From contig JAJEKV010000080.1 of assembly GCA_021234155.1 (NCBI GenBank), positions 5,046,112 through 5,110,111 of the forward strand: DNA of 64,000 nt, written 5' to 3'. The position numbers were made by a program, and so were the translations under genes. The stretch comes from Isoetes taiwanensis. Taxonomy: Eukaryota > Streptophyta > Lycopodiopsida > Isoetales > Isoetaceae. This document shows positions 38,234 through 48,239 of the stretch, piece after piece. The notes beneath the pieces are model-generated. The model was not told the DNA's origin, ran no database searches, and saw only the letters and a list, made by a program, of their open reading frames with translations. Position 1 is the first letter of the stretch. The number at the start of each line of letters is the position of its first letter.

Positions 38234-38552
38234 GGTAAAAGCATGTTAGGGTGTCCCTTAAAAAGTATTATTTAGTGACCAAAAAAGTACCTAAAAAAGT
38301 ACCCAGGACTGGGTACTGGGTACCTGTGTAATATCTCAATAAAAGGTACATTCTAAATTTTTTATATATATTTTGGTCTCCGGTAGCATTATCTTTATCT
38401 TAACTTTGAATATTAATGCGTCCTTGACTTTTATTTTGGTTATTTGTACTAGTTTTAATGAAAATAAAAATGAGAAAGTACCCAGTTCTGAAGTACCTAG
38501 TGTATGTACTTTTGCAGGTTCCAAAAGTGGTACACCCTAACATGCTTTTACC
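38234..38552. mobile_element. 319 bp MITE inserted in copia C, 6 bp target-site duplication
   Basis: The terminal inverted repeats begin GGTAAAAGCATGTTAGGGTG at the left end and are matched inversely at the right end (about 22 bp). The target-site duplication CGGTTG is at 38228-38233 and 38553-38558. Removing the element plus one repeat leaves the copia reading frame continuous across the integrase zinc-binding region, which confirms the borders. The interior is rich in GTACCYAG-type repeats near both ends and has no coding capacity. Confidence 0.85.
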
Positions 38553-40096
38553 CGGTTGTGATACATGTGCTCTTGGGAAATTGCATAGGCGCCCGTTCTT
38601 CAAATCTGAGATTTCGACAACTAATATTCTTGACTTGGTGCACTCTGACATTTGTGGTCCATTGCCATATTCACATGGAGGTGGTCGCTACTTTTTACTA
38701 TTCATTGATGATTTTTCTAGATATACACATGTTTATATTCTCAAAAACAAGTCTGAGGTATTTGCTAAGTTCAAGGAGTTCAAGAGGATGGTTGAAACAC
38801 AAACAGGTAGGCGATTGAAAAGATTGCGTAGTGACAATGGTGGTGAATATAAATCGCATGCTTTTGCTCAATTTTGTGTTGAAGAAGGTGTTCATCATGA
38901 GTTTACTATTCCTTATACACCTCGCCAGAATGGAGTGTCTCGAGCGCAAGAATCGTATCTATATTTTGAATGCTGCCCGCCATGTTGATTCATGCGGGAC
39001 TTGAAAGTTCTTTTTGGCGGAGAATCGTGGCAACTAACTTTGTCTATCTTCGTAATAGATTGCTTTACGTTGTTTTAGGTGATATGACTCCATATCGGTT
39101 ATGGTTTGGCGATAAGCCTTGATGTTGCATTTGCATTTTTGGATGTTTGGCTTGGGTACATATTTCTACTCGTAAAAGCTTGATCCGATGTCCGAAAGGG
39201 TGTATTTTCTTGGGATATTCCTTTGACACCGGTGGCTATCGCTTTTGGGATATTGAGGCACGAAGAGTTATCTTGGGAAGAGATGTTATTTTGATGAGAC
39301 ACGAATGGCTCGTGAAACTTACAATCCCACGACTTCAACTGTCATATTTTGCGTGATTTTCATCTTGAGAGGATGATGATCCTCTTGTCCTAAGTTCTCC
39401 AAATGCTACTAGTGCTTTCGAATCCTATGTTATCATCTTATACACTTCCTCATACTTCTACATCCGCTCACAATTCTTTACCATCTCATATCCTTCCTCC
39501 TTACTTCTACATCCGCTCACAATCCTTCATTAGTCCTTCATGAACTTCGATATGTCCGTCTCGATGAGCCCCGATGATGATAATGGTAGCATGGATGTAG
39601 TAAGGGTTACACCTAATATTGTTTCCTCCTCACACCGTCATTGGCAACCTACTAAAAGAATTTTGGACTATCATGCCGGATGTTATTATCTTGATGATAC
39701 TTATTCTTGTTTTACTATTACGGATGATCCTACCACTTATGATGAGGCTGTTGCTTCTCCACGAGTGCAAATTGAAAAATTGCTATGGATCTTTGAATAT
39801 GATTCCTTAATTCATAAGGGAACTTGGGAGTTAGTAGAATTGCCTCCTGGAAGGAAGACGGTTAAATGCAAGTGGACATTCAAGACTAAATATCGAGCTG
39901 ACGGTACTTTTGATAAGTTCAAAGCTCGCTTGGTTGCAAAAGGTTATTCTCAAGTTGCACGTGTTGATTATACTAAAACATTCTCACCTGTAGTTCGGCT
40001 AACTACTGTGAGGGCTCTTTTAGCATTTGCAGCTGCCTATGATTTGGAAGTACATCAGATGGATGTTAAGACGGCTTTTCTTAATGGTGATCTGCA

Positions 40097-40145
40097 AGTA
40101 ATAACAAGTAAACAACAAGAGAAGGTTGCACACACAAGATACTAT
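40097..40145 (-). repeat. Inverted LTR fragment at the broken 3' end of copia C
   Basis: GTAATAACAAGTAAACAACA and the following 25 bp are the exact reverse complement of the element's own LTR at about 36655-36700. It abuts reverse-transcriptase sequence directly, so a deletion plus inversion or a template switch ended the element here. Confidence 0.8.
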
Positions 40146-40185
40146 GTATTTTTACCCGGTCTTTAATTTTTAATTTTAACGTCCA

Positions 40186-40265
40186 TATGTGAAACTTTCG
40201 AAACCGGCACGAAACTTGAATAAGAAAATAAGGAATTGAATGTAGAATAGAATAGAATAGAATTA
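40186..40265 (-). mobile_element. Retroposon end-like sequence
   Basis: ATTTTTAATTTTAACGTCCA resembles the minus-strand CGTGGACGTTAAAA ends. A separate GAATA repeat (a CTATT tail on the minus strand) follows at 40245-40262. Two short tails may be nested. Confidence 0.4.
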
Positions 40266-40372
40266 AACAAACAACATTGTCAGTTGTGAAGGTTATTTTC
40301 CTTTGCAGGGCTCTTTCTACAACTAACACACACGCACCTTAGAGGCATATTAGCAGGAGAAAACATGCATAC

Positions 40373-40980
40373 CTGCGTTTTCAAAAACAGTCCTTGACCA
40401 ATTAAATGTCGTGTAGACAGCTAAGCCAATAGCACCAACGGGGTCAATCCATAGTAGAACCTATTAGCAAGAAGTGCTACTGCCAGACCTGTTATATTTG
40501 TACTCACATCAAAATATTGATCTTGTGATGAAATAAAATGAGTTCCTAGATATGCTAAAATTATATGACATCAAATATGAAGCTACAAATGCTACAGCAG
40601 TATCACATGACTTAGATGCGATGGTTATAAGAACATTTGAGTGCAGAGCTATTGGCCTCCAAAATCCTATTATGTATGTAGCGGGTTATGCTTCATCTGG
40701 ACTCTGTCCTTTTAGTAGATAAACATGTACATGTTTCCTCTCTAGGTGCTTCCATTGTTTCAATCTGTTTCAATCATATGCGGTGGTTTTTTTCACGTTA
40801 TAGGAATTGCACAGCCTTGGCAATGAAGTTATCTTTGAACAGTTTGAACAAAAGAATCTGAATACATGCAAATATATGTGGGGCAATTGACATGCTTCCT
40901 TCATTAACTGAAACTTACCATAGCGTATGCCTGCACTATCTCATTCTCAAAACAGCGGCAAAAGAGAAAAGTCCAAGCTT
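40373..40980 (-). pseudogene. Metal tolerance protein (cation diffusion facilitator) exon remnants
   Basis: Two minus-strand segments match consecutive parts of plant MTP8-11-type transporters. 40919-40979 encodes FLFCRCFENEIVQAYAM before a GTAAGT donor. 40373-40525 encodes QDQYFDVSTNITGLAVALLA and, after a one-base frame break, WIDPVGAIGLAVYTTFNWSR before a GTATGC donor. The FD(V)xTN and DPxGA motifs are the transmembrane metal-site region of the family, which moves Mn or Fe into organelles. The frame break, the missing downstream exons and copia C immediately beyond argue for a broken gene. No other MTP exon was recognised in the window. Confidence 0.6.
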
Positions 40981-41620
40981 CAGAACAAAAGCCGTTCTAG
41001 TTGACGTATTATTTGGGAAGGCAGGCTCCAGTCCAGAAAAACTATGGTAGTGCACCCGTGTCCTATGGCTTCACTTCAAATCTCAAGCTAAGAATCAATC
41101 AGCTCCAAAACCCTGAAACTAAGAAAGATTTTGATACCACAGTGGCTATGAAAGAGAGATGGTATCGTTGCAAAAAAGCATTTTACCTGAAGCCCTAACT
41201 TATTGAAGCTCCTGTCCATTCGTATCTGGGCTTTCACAACTGGAAGCAGTCATCGAAAGTGCCAAGTTAGCCTTGGTGAATCTGAATGCCACTCATAATA
41301 GCACTGGTATACTTATCTAATCAAAGAAAGCAATAGAAAAAGAATTTGTTATCTATGTCACGCTATAGAATATACAAAGTAAGTTTATTGTGATGTAGGA
41401 TTGAATCCTATAAGAAACAGAAATTGAAAAAATAACAGCCTCAGAGCTTAGTTCTATGTTCATCATAATAAAATCTTAACGATTTAGAATTTAGGAATTT
41501 ATGTGTGTGCCCAGAGTCCTTGCTCAAAGTCCTAGAGCAGTATTGAGTGCATTTCGGAAGTGGAAGAATAGGGTGGTGCCAAAATCTGACGTAACAACAT
41601 AACTTAAATCGACATTCAAA

Positions 41621-41775
41621 AATAGAATAGAATAGAATAGAATATGATTTTATCGTCCACGGAGACCAACTGGCCTATGGGACCCAAGTACAAACAGAGA
41701 GCAGCAGGCGTATTACTACCAGGATTAAAAAACCCCCGCCCCGAAGGGTTTTCGGGGGAAAAACCTTAGTAGCAA
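41621..41775 (-). mobile_element. Longer copy of the CTATT-tailed retroposon 3' end
   Basis: On the minus strand a hairpin CCCCCGAAAACCCTTCGGGG and TTTTTTAATCCTGGTAGTAA lead into GGTCTCCGTGGACGATAAAA and (CTATT)n at 41621-41645. A related block (TCGAAAACCCGAAAGGGAGG, then TTTTAATCCCTGTAATAAGC) stands near 43360 on the plus strand. This shows more of the family's 3' region. Confidence 0.6.
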
Positions 41776-42635
41776 TAGAGAAAACAGACTAAGTTTATTG
41801 CAAAATCCTTAAAGTCTTCTTTCTTTTGGTAACATATCCACTTTTTTCTCTACTAAATTGATAGCAAAAGCCACAACAATTGTTCTGAGAAGCTTACCAT
41901 ATTACTGTACTAACTCACGATGACCCGATTGATGGAGATTGATGGAGTTCCAATTGTTCTGCTCTGCTCCAAACAATGACCCAATTGTGGAGTCCCAACT
42001 GCTCTGCTCAAGAAGCAAGTCCCAACTTCAAAAGATAACTTAGAGGAGAAATATTTTATAGAAGCTCTGCAAGTTATGTAATGAATAATAACCTTTATTG
42101 CTTTGAGATGATGCAAGCTATACAACAGATAGCTTCTAATTAGAATGGATAACAAATTCCAAAATGTTGTCCTTGAGGTACTCAAATAGAGTGGACATAG
42201 TTTAAAAGGAGCAATTTATTGCCTTGCAAAGGTTTAGTATCATGGTCGTAAAAACTACTCACAATAATAAAACACCATATTTTCCAAACATGTTCAGTTT
42301 TCAACTCCAAGCGACCATATCTAGTACCTTATCAATATCTACATCATCAAAGACGATGATAGGAGTTCAACGTAACAGGCTAGAAAAAGAAGGAAAGAGC
42401 AGTTAACGTCTGATTGTCAATTGACATGCAAAAGCAGCATAGAATACAGAAATAAGTCATCCTTTTTTTCTCAAGTGCATAATCATGTCTGTATAAGCTA
42501 CCTGCATTCATCCTATACCTTGGATTTGAAAAAGCTAATTGTAACAAATACCAACTTTAAAGTTCTCTGTTGCTGCTGACATGATCTTGTTGCGTTGACA
42601 TGATCTTCTGACCTGTAGCAGAACATCTTCTAATA

Positions 42636-43420
42636 GTAAACGTGTGCCCGGCGTTGCCGGGCTAACGTCTTGGCATGTGTTTTTAAACGTAGAAGGATCA
42701 CAAAGAATATATTGCTTAAAACTTCAGCAATACCTTATTCTCTTTGATTTGTTTCCAGGCAGGGGAGGGGCTTCTTCCTGCCTGGTTTGGCCAATTTGGC
42801 GTTGCTTTCCTGCTGTCCTTTCCGGCCTTTAGCCTTCATCCTGTGACCTTCGTCCTCAATCCTAGTTTGTTAAGGAAGTCCTTTGGTATTCGGGCGCTTT
42901 GTTGGTTTCATCGCGGTCGCAGTAAGCGAATGTCGTCGATTCGCGCCAGCGAATCGGCATTCTTGCTCAAGACGAGCATGCATGCATTGCATCGTCGCGT
43001 GCATGCATCGCATCGTTTTGGGCCGTTCATCGGGTTGGGCGTTTGCTACTTATTGCGTAGTTCTTCATCGGCGTTTCATCGGGCTTCCTCTTCAGCGGTA
43101 CCTTATTCTCTTGAACCCACCCTCCCCCCTTCTTTGTTTATTATATTTTGTACAAGTTCTGTTTATCATGTTTTCCACGGTGGGTGATGCTTTTTCCACC
43201 CAATTGGGTGATGCTATTCTTTGGTATGTTTCTCGCTTGTTGTTGGTGATGTGCAGTGCAGTTTGGCGGCCCATCCGTTTGACTTCTCCATCGCCGGGTT
43301 TTGGGAGCGATTCTATGCCTTCACGTTTGTCTAAGCCCCTGCCGGCTTTATCACTAGGGTTTTCCTCGAAAACCCGAAAGGGAGGGTTTTAATCCCTGTA
43401 ATAAGCTTTCGGCGGTACAT
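42636..43420. mobile_element. Helitron-like hairpin end followed by GC-rich sequence
   Basis: AGTAAACGTGTGCCCGGCGT and the rest of the hairpin repeat the block at 33965. 42744-43392 is unusually GC-rich for this part of the window, with long overlapping plus ORFs of unknown meaning and repeated GCATGCATCG motifs. The end (43350-43410) resembles the retroposon 3' region at 41724. This could be a non-autonomous Helitron or a retroposon body; it is not resolved. Confidence 0.35.
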
Positions 43421-44487
43421 CAGCCACTCACCTATTAGCATTGTATTTGTTTTGGGGTCCAAATGATATAATTGGATTTTCCCTTTATTTTTCGTGGGTA
43501 GTTCGCATGTGTGCGGCTATCCACTGTCCACCATTGTAGAAAATCTGCTGAGATGAATGAGAAGCCTATCTAGCCGGTTTTGTGTCTCTCGCGAGTCCCT
43601 TCCCAGAATTTACTCCAGAATGTTAGTTCCAAGGAACGGAATTTATATCGTGCAACAGTATATTTAACTGTCTACAATTTGCTGAAAGACACATACCTGG
43701 AGCATGGAACATGGATCACGCCAAACAGCTGCTTGCTGACGTGGAACATAATTCTCTATAGAGCCTACATTATTATGCAAATAATAAGCTTTGGATTTCA
43801 AGACAGGAATAACACACAGGTGACAACATACATTACGTCAATTTTGCTGCTCACAATCAAGTTCCTTAATATTTTCGATCCACTATTTGATCTGAAACAA
43901 ATCCAAATATTCTTATAGATACCAAAGGTACGAAGAGTGTCATTTTTTGCCAACTATGTTGTTCTGGAATGAATTTTACATTGCCAAGTGCAAGGCATGT
44001 GCCAACAATGATAACATCCACAGCATCAATCGCGGTGGAGATCTTGAGCCAAACTATGCATTGAAGAGTACCCATTGAAGCAGACTCTTAGCAAGCGTAC
44101 AGATTTATTTTATCTGTACAAAAAGGGGTTCTTTTATCTATGGATTTTCTCAGAGATAGTAAGCAGGAGAGGCATTACACAGATAGTAAGCCAGAGATTC
44201 GTTACACAAAGAAATTGAAATTGACTCTATATGAAAAATCAGTAGCCATACATTAAAAGCTAAAGCAAGAAGAAAAAGCAGATTTGCAAGGAAAGTGTTG
44301 TAGATCAAAACAGAGATAAACGAAGAATCTGTTTTTATAGATGAAAAAACAGTAGCCATAACATTAGATGTTTCTACAGAATTCTTTCTGGCTGGAGATT
44401 ACTGCAATAAAATCAAGTGCTACTGCAAAAAATAAGCTGCAACATGGGTGTAAGAAAAGAATAACCTAAGAGTTTAGGAAACTATAC
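43421..44487. other. No recognised gene; one exon-like minus ORF
   Basis: A minus ORF at 44075-43866 reads IDAVDVIIVGTCLALGNVKF and ends at a stop. It may be a further exon of the unknown minus gene at 44488-45056, but no family was recognised. The rest is AT-rich. Confidence 0.35.
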
Positions 44488-45056
44488 CTGAGCTCAGTAA
44501 ATGCCACCACACTCTTTTCATCAGATCATTCAGAGAGTGTAAAACAATAGGAAGGCCAAGAGAAGAAACATGCACTGTCTCTCCCAAAATTACAGGCATG
44601 TCTAACAGAAAATCAAAGAACCTGCAAAAATGAATTACGAACTTGGGAGGCTTAGTATCATCTTGCAGATGCACAGCAGCGCGGCAGAAAGCTTAAACTG
44701 ACCTGATTCTTCATCGTCATTATTCCATTCAACACAAAATGATAATCCCTGTTTTGGAACCTTGCCATCAACAAAGGCCCTATTAGTAAACTTGCCTGAG
44801 CTTCAAATCACCAGCTCTGTGGCCGAAGGATTGCGGCCAGAGCTTGGCTATGGTGAGGGGATGTCCCTGAAATAGACGTCTGAAAAGCTCAGTTGTATCC
44901 TAATGCATTATTCTAAGAACAAAAAGGAAAAATATCTGAAATGAGGACATTAAGATACTTACTGCAATTTTGATTTGCCGAAGCTCCCAAAACGTGGATG
45001 CAATGAGTCGCCATATCCTCTAACATTAGGCCCTGTGCATTTGGGCAATATTCCTC
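44488..45056 (-). CDS. Unknown minus-strand gene, four putative exons
   Basis: The putative exons, in order of transcription, are 45056-44963 (CTGPNVRGYGDSLHPRFGSF, donor GTAAGT), 44880-44812 (GHPLTIAKLWPQSFGHRA, donor GTGATT), 44748-44703 (acceptor AACAG, GLSFCVEWNNDDEES, donor GTCAGT) and 44621-44488 (acceptor TTTTGCAG, FFDFLLDMPVILGETVHVSS then LNDLMKRVWWHLLSS, donor GTATAG). The residue mix looks like real protein, but the intron between the last two is short and reading continues partly through it. I do not recognise the family. It could be a working gene extending beyond these exons or a decaying copy. Confidence 0.4.
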
Positions 45057-47338
45057 CTACTCAGCAAACTGTATCATGAATAACAAACCAAGTTACAATG
45101 TATGAGATTGCATTTTATGCCGTAGCAATTAACAACATCCTTCTCGACTATTTTATGTATGTTTTGCATTATGGCAGTTTATTCCAGAAAAGCAGAAAAT
45201 AAAATGAACATAGGTGTACAATGAAAATAGATATACACACCTGATCCATCTTTAAAGCTTTTCAAAGCAAGTTGCTCCTTCCTTCAAATAAGCTTGAAAC
45301 CAACAAATTGGAGAGAACGTTGTTATCTGTGGACATAAAAATAGGAGCATTATGTCATACCGTGTAATGCTCAAAATTAAAGATTCAAATCATATTATGG
45401 AAAGAGCTAGCCTCACCATGATAGACCAAGCTTTATTAAAACATCACCGACAAATCCAAATCATCATATGTGTCATATGTATTCATCTTATATATTTTTA
45501 ATAAATTACCTAACATGCAACTTTATTATATCTTCTTCATCATCTCTAGATTAAGAAAAAGATAAAGTATCGAGAAGGGGAAGTGAAATAAAAATAATAA
45601 ACATTCAAGAAAAGCAATTGAAGATAACCTCTAGAAGTAAAACTTTCTAGAAAGCATCGTAAAATTGAAAGAAAGTGATGCTCAAGCCTTGTCATGTCGC
45701 GCAATATGACATTGTGCAAGGAAATATAATGTAAAGCACACCAAGCATCGCTGCTATCTCAGACTAACCAAAACCCCTGTGCGCATGCAATATTCCCCTT
45801 TCCTGTCTTCCGTAATCAAATGGTTGGCATCGAAAGTTTTAAAAATGGAGATATGGAGTTCCAGATTGAACCTCGTTCGTCCCCCGAATCGCCCCCGCAA
45901 AATGCGAAAATGATCCGAGGCCCCCTAAACGTTACCAAAATTAATGGGCAAAATGAACGGGGTAAAACTTAAAAGCGAAAGCAAATAAGAGATTTGTAAA
46001 CCCTCTCGCCTACATACCGATGTTACCTGATGCAGCCGATGTATGTAAAACCCTTGCCGTAATAACTAGAATTATGCATTCACCATATATCCAAGTCGTT
46101 TTAGCCACAATGATCCGGCCACCACGCCCGTTTGGATGTGCGTAAAGCTGGTTGAAACTTCTTTAACCTCTCAACATGAAAATGGATTTGAAGAGTTGGG
46201 ACGATTGTCGGCATATCCACCCTAACGGCTACAGATTACCCACGCCCAATCGGCCAAAGAGTGGAGAATATGTCCGAAAATCGAACGATTTGAATCTGGG
46301 GGAAGGGGAAAGATAGCCGTAAAAGAAGTTTGGCCGGAAAACACTTGTACAACAGCCTATAAACGCCCAGGAAAGGAAAAAAAATGTACCTTAATCTTGG
46401 TTTGCTTCAGCGACTCTTATCCTCCAACAACTCATCCGCAAAACGTAAAAGCACAAACACATAGGTGAAGTTCGCCTCAAATCTCTAAGACCCGGTTCTA
46501 CCGGTGACTACTAACGTGTTTAACCCAAGCTCCACCAAAAAACCTTTTTCACAGCCACCATGTCAGGCTTAACCCACGAAACCGCCACACCCAAGAGAGA
46601 GAAAGTGGCTGCCGGAAACATGGAGAAGAAAAAAAAAATAGTTGGAAGAAGAAGTTTTGGCCGGAAAAAGCGTTACATGGCCGCGTTACATCCGGCGCCA
46701 GAAAGGGCACACCGGAAAGAAGAAAGAGAAAGGGCAAAAACTTTTTAAGTAAGTAGATTCCAATAAAAAAATAGTTTGTTTTAAAAATAAAAAACCCAAA
46801 GATAAATTCTAAAAAAAGGAATCTCTAGCCCAAAGGTTAAAAAAACCAATAGTTTTTTCACAAAAAAAAACGAGTTTCCGATCGCCGAAAAAATAATTTG
46901 GTGTCCAAAACACGGAAAACCTTAGGGTATATTCATACGCAAAAAAACCAAAAAAGTTTTTCACCGCCGGAAAAACAATCAGTAATGACGGCCGTCAGAT
47001 TATCAGATATACCCCTGATATGCCAGAATATGCCAAAACCAACCCTCCCCCTAACGAATTGCCCCCTTAACAGGGGCAATCCAAAAATATACTCTTACCC
47101 TAAAAAGGAAAAAAGAAAAAGAACTAGTTAAAAGCACGTTTGATTACTTTTTATAGAAATTACAATATCAATGTCATCAAAAGCAACACTCACACAATAA
47201 GGGAAAATTAAGAAGAAATCCTGGAATACTAAATCTATGAACGTAACACAGTGAATACAAATGCAAAACTCAAAAATATTATCTTGCCACCACTTAGCAA
47301 CCAATTAAAAGTCGAAAATACACATTCGTAGATATTCA
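45057..47338. other. No recognised gene
   Basis: 45057-45780 is AT-rich. 45780-46500 is less so and could contain the promoter of the minus gene to its left. A 62-codon plus ORF at 46560-46748 (MSGLTHETATPKREKVAAGN) overlaps a minus ORF of equal length. Neither is convincing. AACTTTTTAAGTAAGTAG at 46738 resembles the sequence beside the Helitron-like end at 33945. Confidence 0.45.
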
Positions 47339-47818
47339 ATATTTTTTGTTGGAGGCCCCGAAGAGGCCAAAAAAGTTTTAGCCCTAAAACAAACCAGTAC
47401 ATTACACACTTCAAAATTAAATTCCCCCTTAAACCCCCTTTGGTTTGGGTGCTTATTTGCACGGGGGGTGACTCCGGGCATCGAGAGCTGTTGGATAGGC
47501 ATATGCACCCTTTATTCCATGATCTACACCATACATAAAGTTCCTCATTTGTGGGGTATGCACATACAAAAATGCTATATTATATAAGAACAATTGCAAA
47601 ATAGTATAAGATTTGAGGTAATGTACTATATGGTGTTGATTTTGTACATGCGAAATATAATTATAGGGGCTCTTGCTGCCCTACGTCACCCCCCGTATGA
47701 ATAAGCACTCAAACAAAAGGGGGTTTAAGGGGGAATTTAATTTTGAAGTGTGTAATGTAATGGTTTGTGTTAGGGCTAAATTTTTTTTGTCCCCTTCGGG
47801 GCCCCCAACAAAAAATAT
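47339..47818. mobile_element. Foldback element, copy 1
   Basis: Inverted arms of about 130 bp run inward from ATATTTTTTGTTGG at each end. They include a GGCCCCGAAG/CTTCGGGGCC motif, TTTAGCCC, CCCCCTTAAACCCCCTTTG and GTTTGGGTGC. The loop is about 200 bp. Arms and loop resemble 62786-63371. A further arm-like piece (GTGTTGGATGCAATGGTTTG) follows at 47820-47870, next to the left end of the large element. Confidence 0.75.
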
Positions 47819-47883
47819 GTTAAATGTGTTGGATGCAATGGTTTGAGTTAGTTAATGTTAATAGTAACATTTTAAGAAATACT

Positions 47884-47908
47884 AAGCCGTATTTAATTAA
47901 AGTGGGAC
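47884..47908. repeat. Left terminal inverted repeat
   Basis: AAGCC then GTATTTAATTAAAGTGGGAC. The right partner is at 60135-60159, with a single mismatch at position 4. It is preceded by TACT. Confidence 0.65.
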
Positions 47909-48239
47909 TCATTCCATTCCCATTTTTTTTCGGAACCCGGTTAATTTACATAAAAAGTAGCACCCCGACCCGAAAACTATCCTTAATTCCAATTTTTGAA
48001 TAAAACTCTGAATCCGAGCTTTGCTGTAGTTTTCCCTGGTTCGCGAGTCGAGAACAAAAACAATGCAACTGAAACAAAGGAAATTCATTAAAGTTTAAAA
48101 CCAAAGATCTAGTTGAAAAAGAATTTTTATTACTAAATTGAACAGATACAATGTATTTTACATCGGACGCAGAGACTATGGTGGTCTTGCCGTCACCACA
48201 AAGCTTACATCATCTTGGTAGGTGGTCCACCTTAGGGGA

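Larger units (their letters stand above)
36587..40145 (+). mobile_element. Ty1/copia element C, rearranged
   Basis: The 5' LTR-like sequence runs from about 36587 to 36710. It is followed by a primer binding site TGGTATCAGAGC (36711-36722) matching initiator-Met tRNA. Gag starts at 36710 and breaks frame near 37195, continuing at 37212-38249. That part has zinc knuckle CSFCGKYNHEDSNC, protease DSGATSHM, and the pre-integrase LWHHRFGHV region. A 319 bp MITE interrupts at 38234-38552. Integrase follows to 38988, with HSDICGP and SDNGGEY but a frame break before the expected Glu. Reverse transcriptase (39540-40096) has VKCKWTFKTKYRADGTFDKF and DVKTAFLNGDL and is cut off before YVDD. No 3' LTR is present; an inverted LTR piece follows instead. 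The element cannot move by itself. Confidence 0.88.

Noticed and set aside
36851-38949. ORFs on the strand opposite copia C
   Set aside because: They are shadows of the gag-pol frame with no domain.
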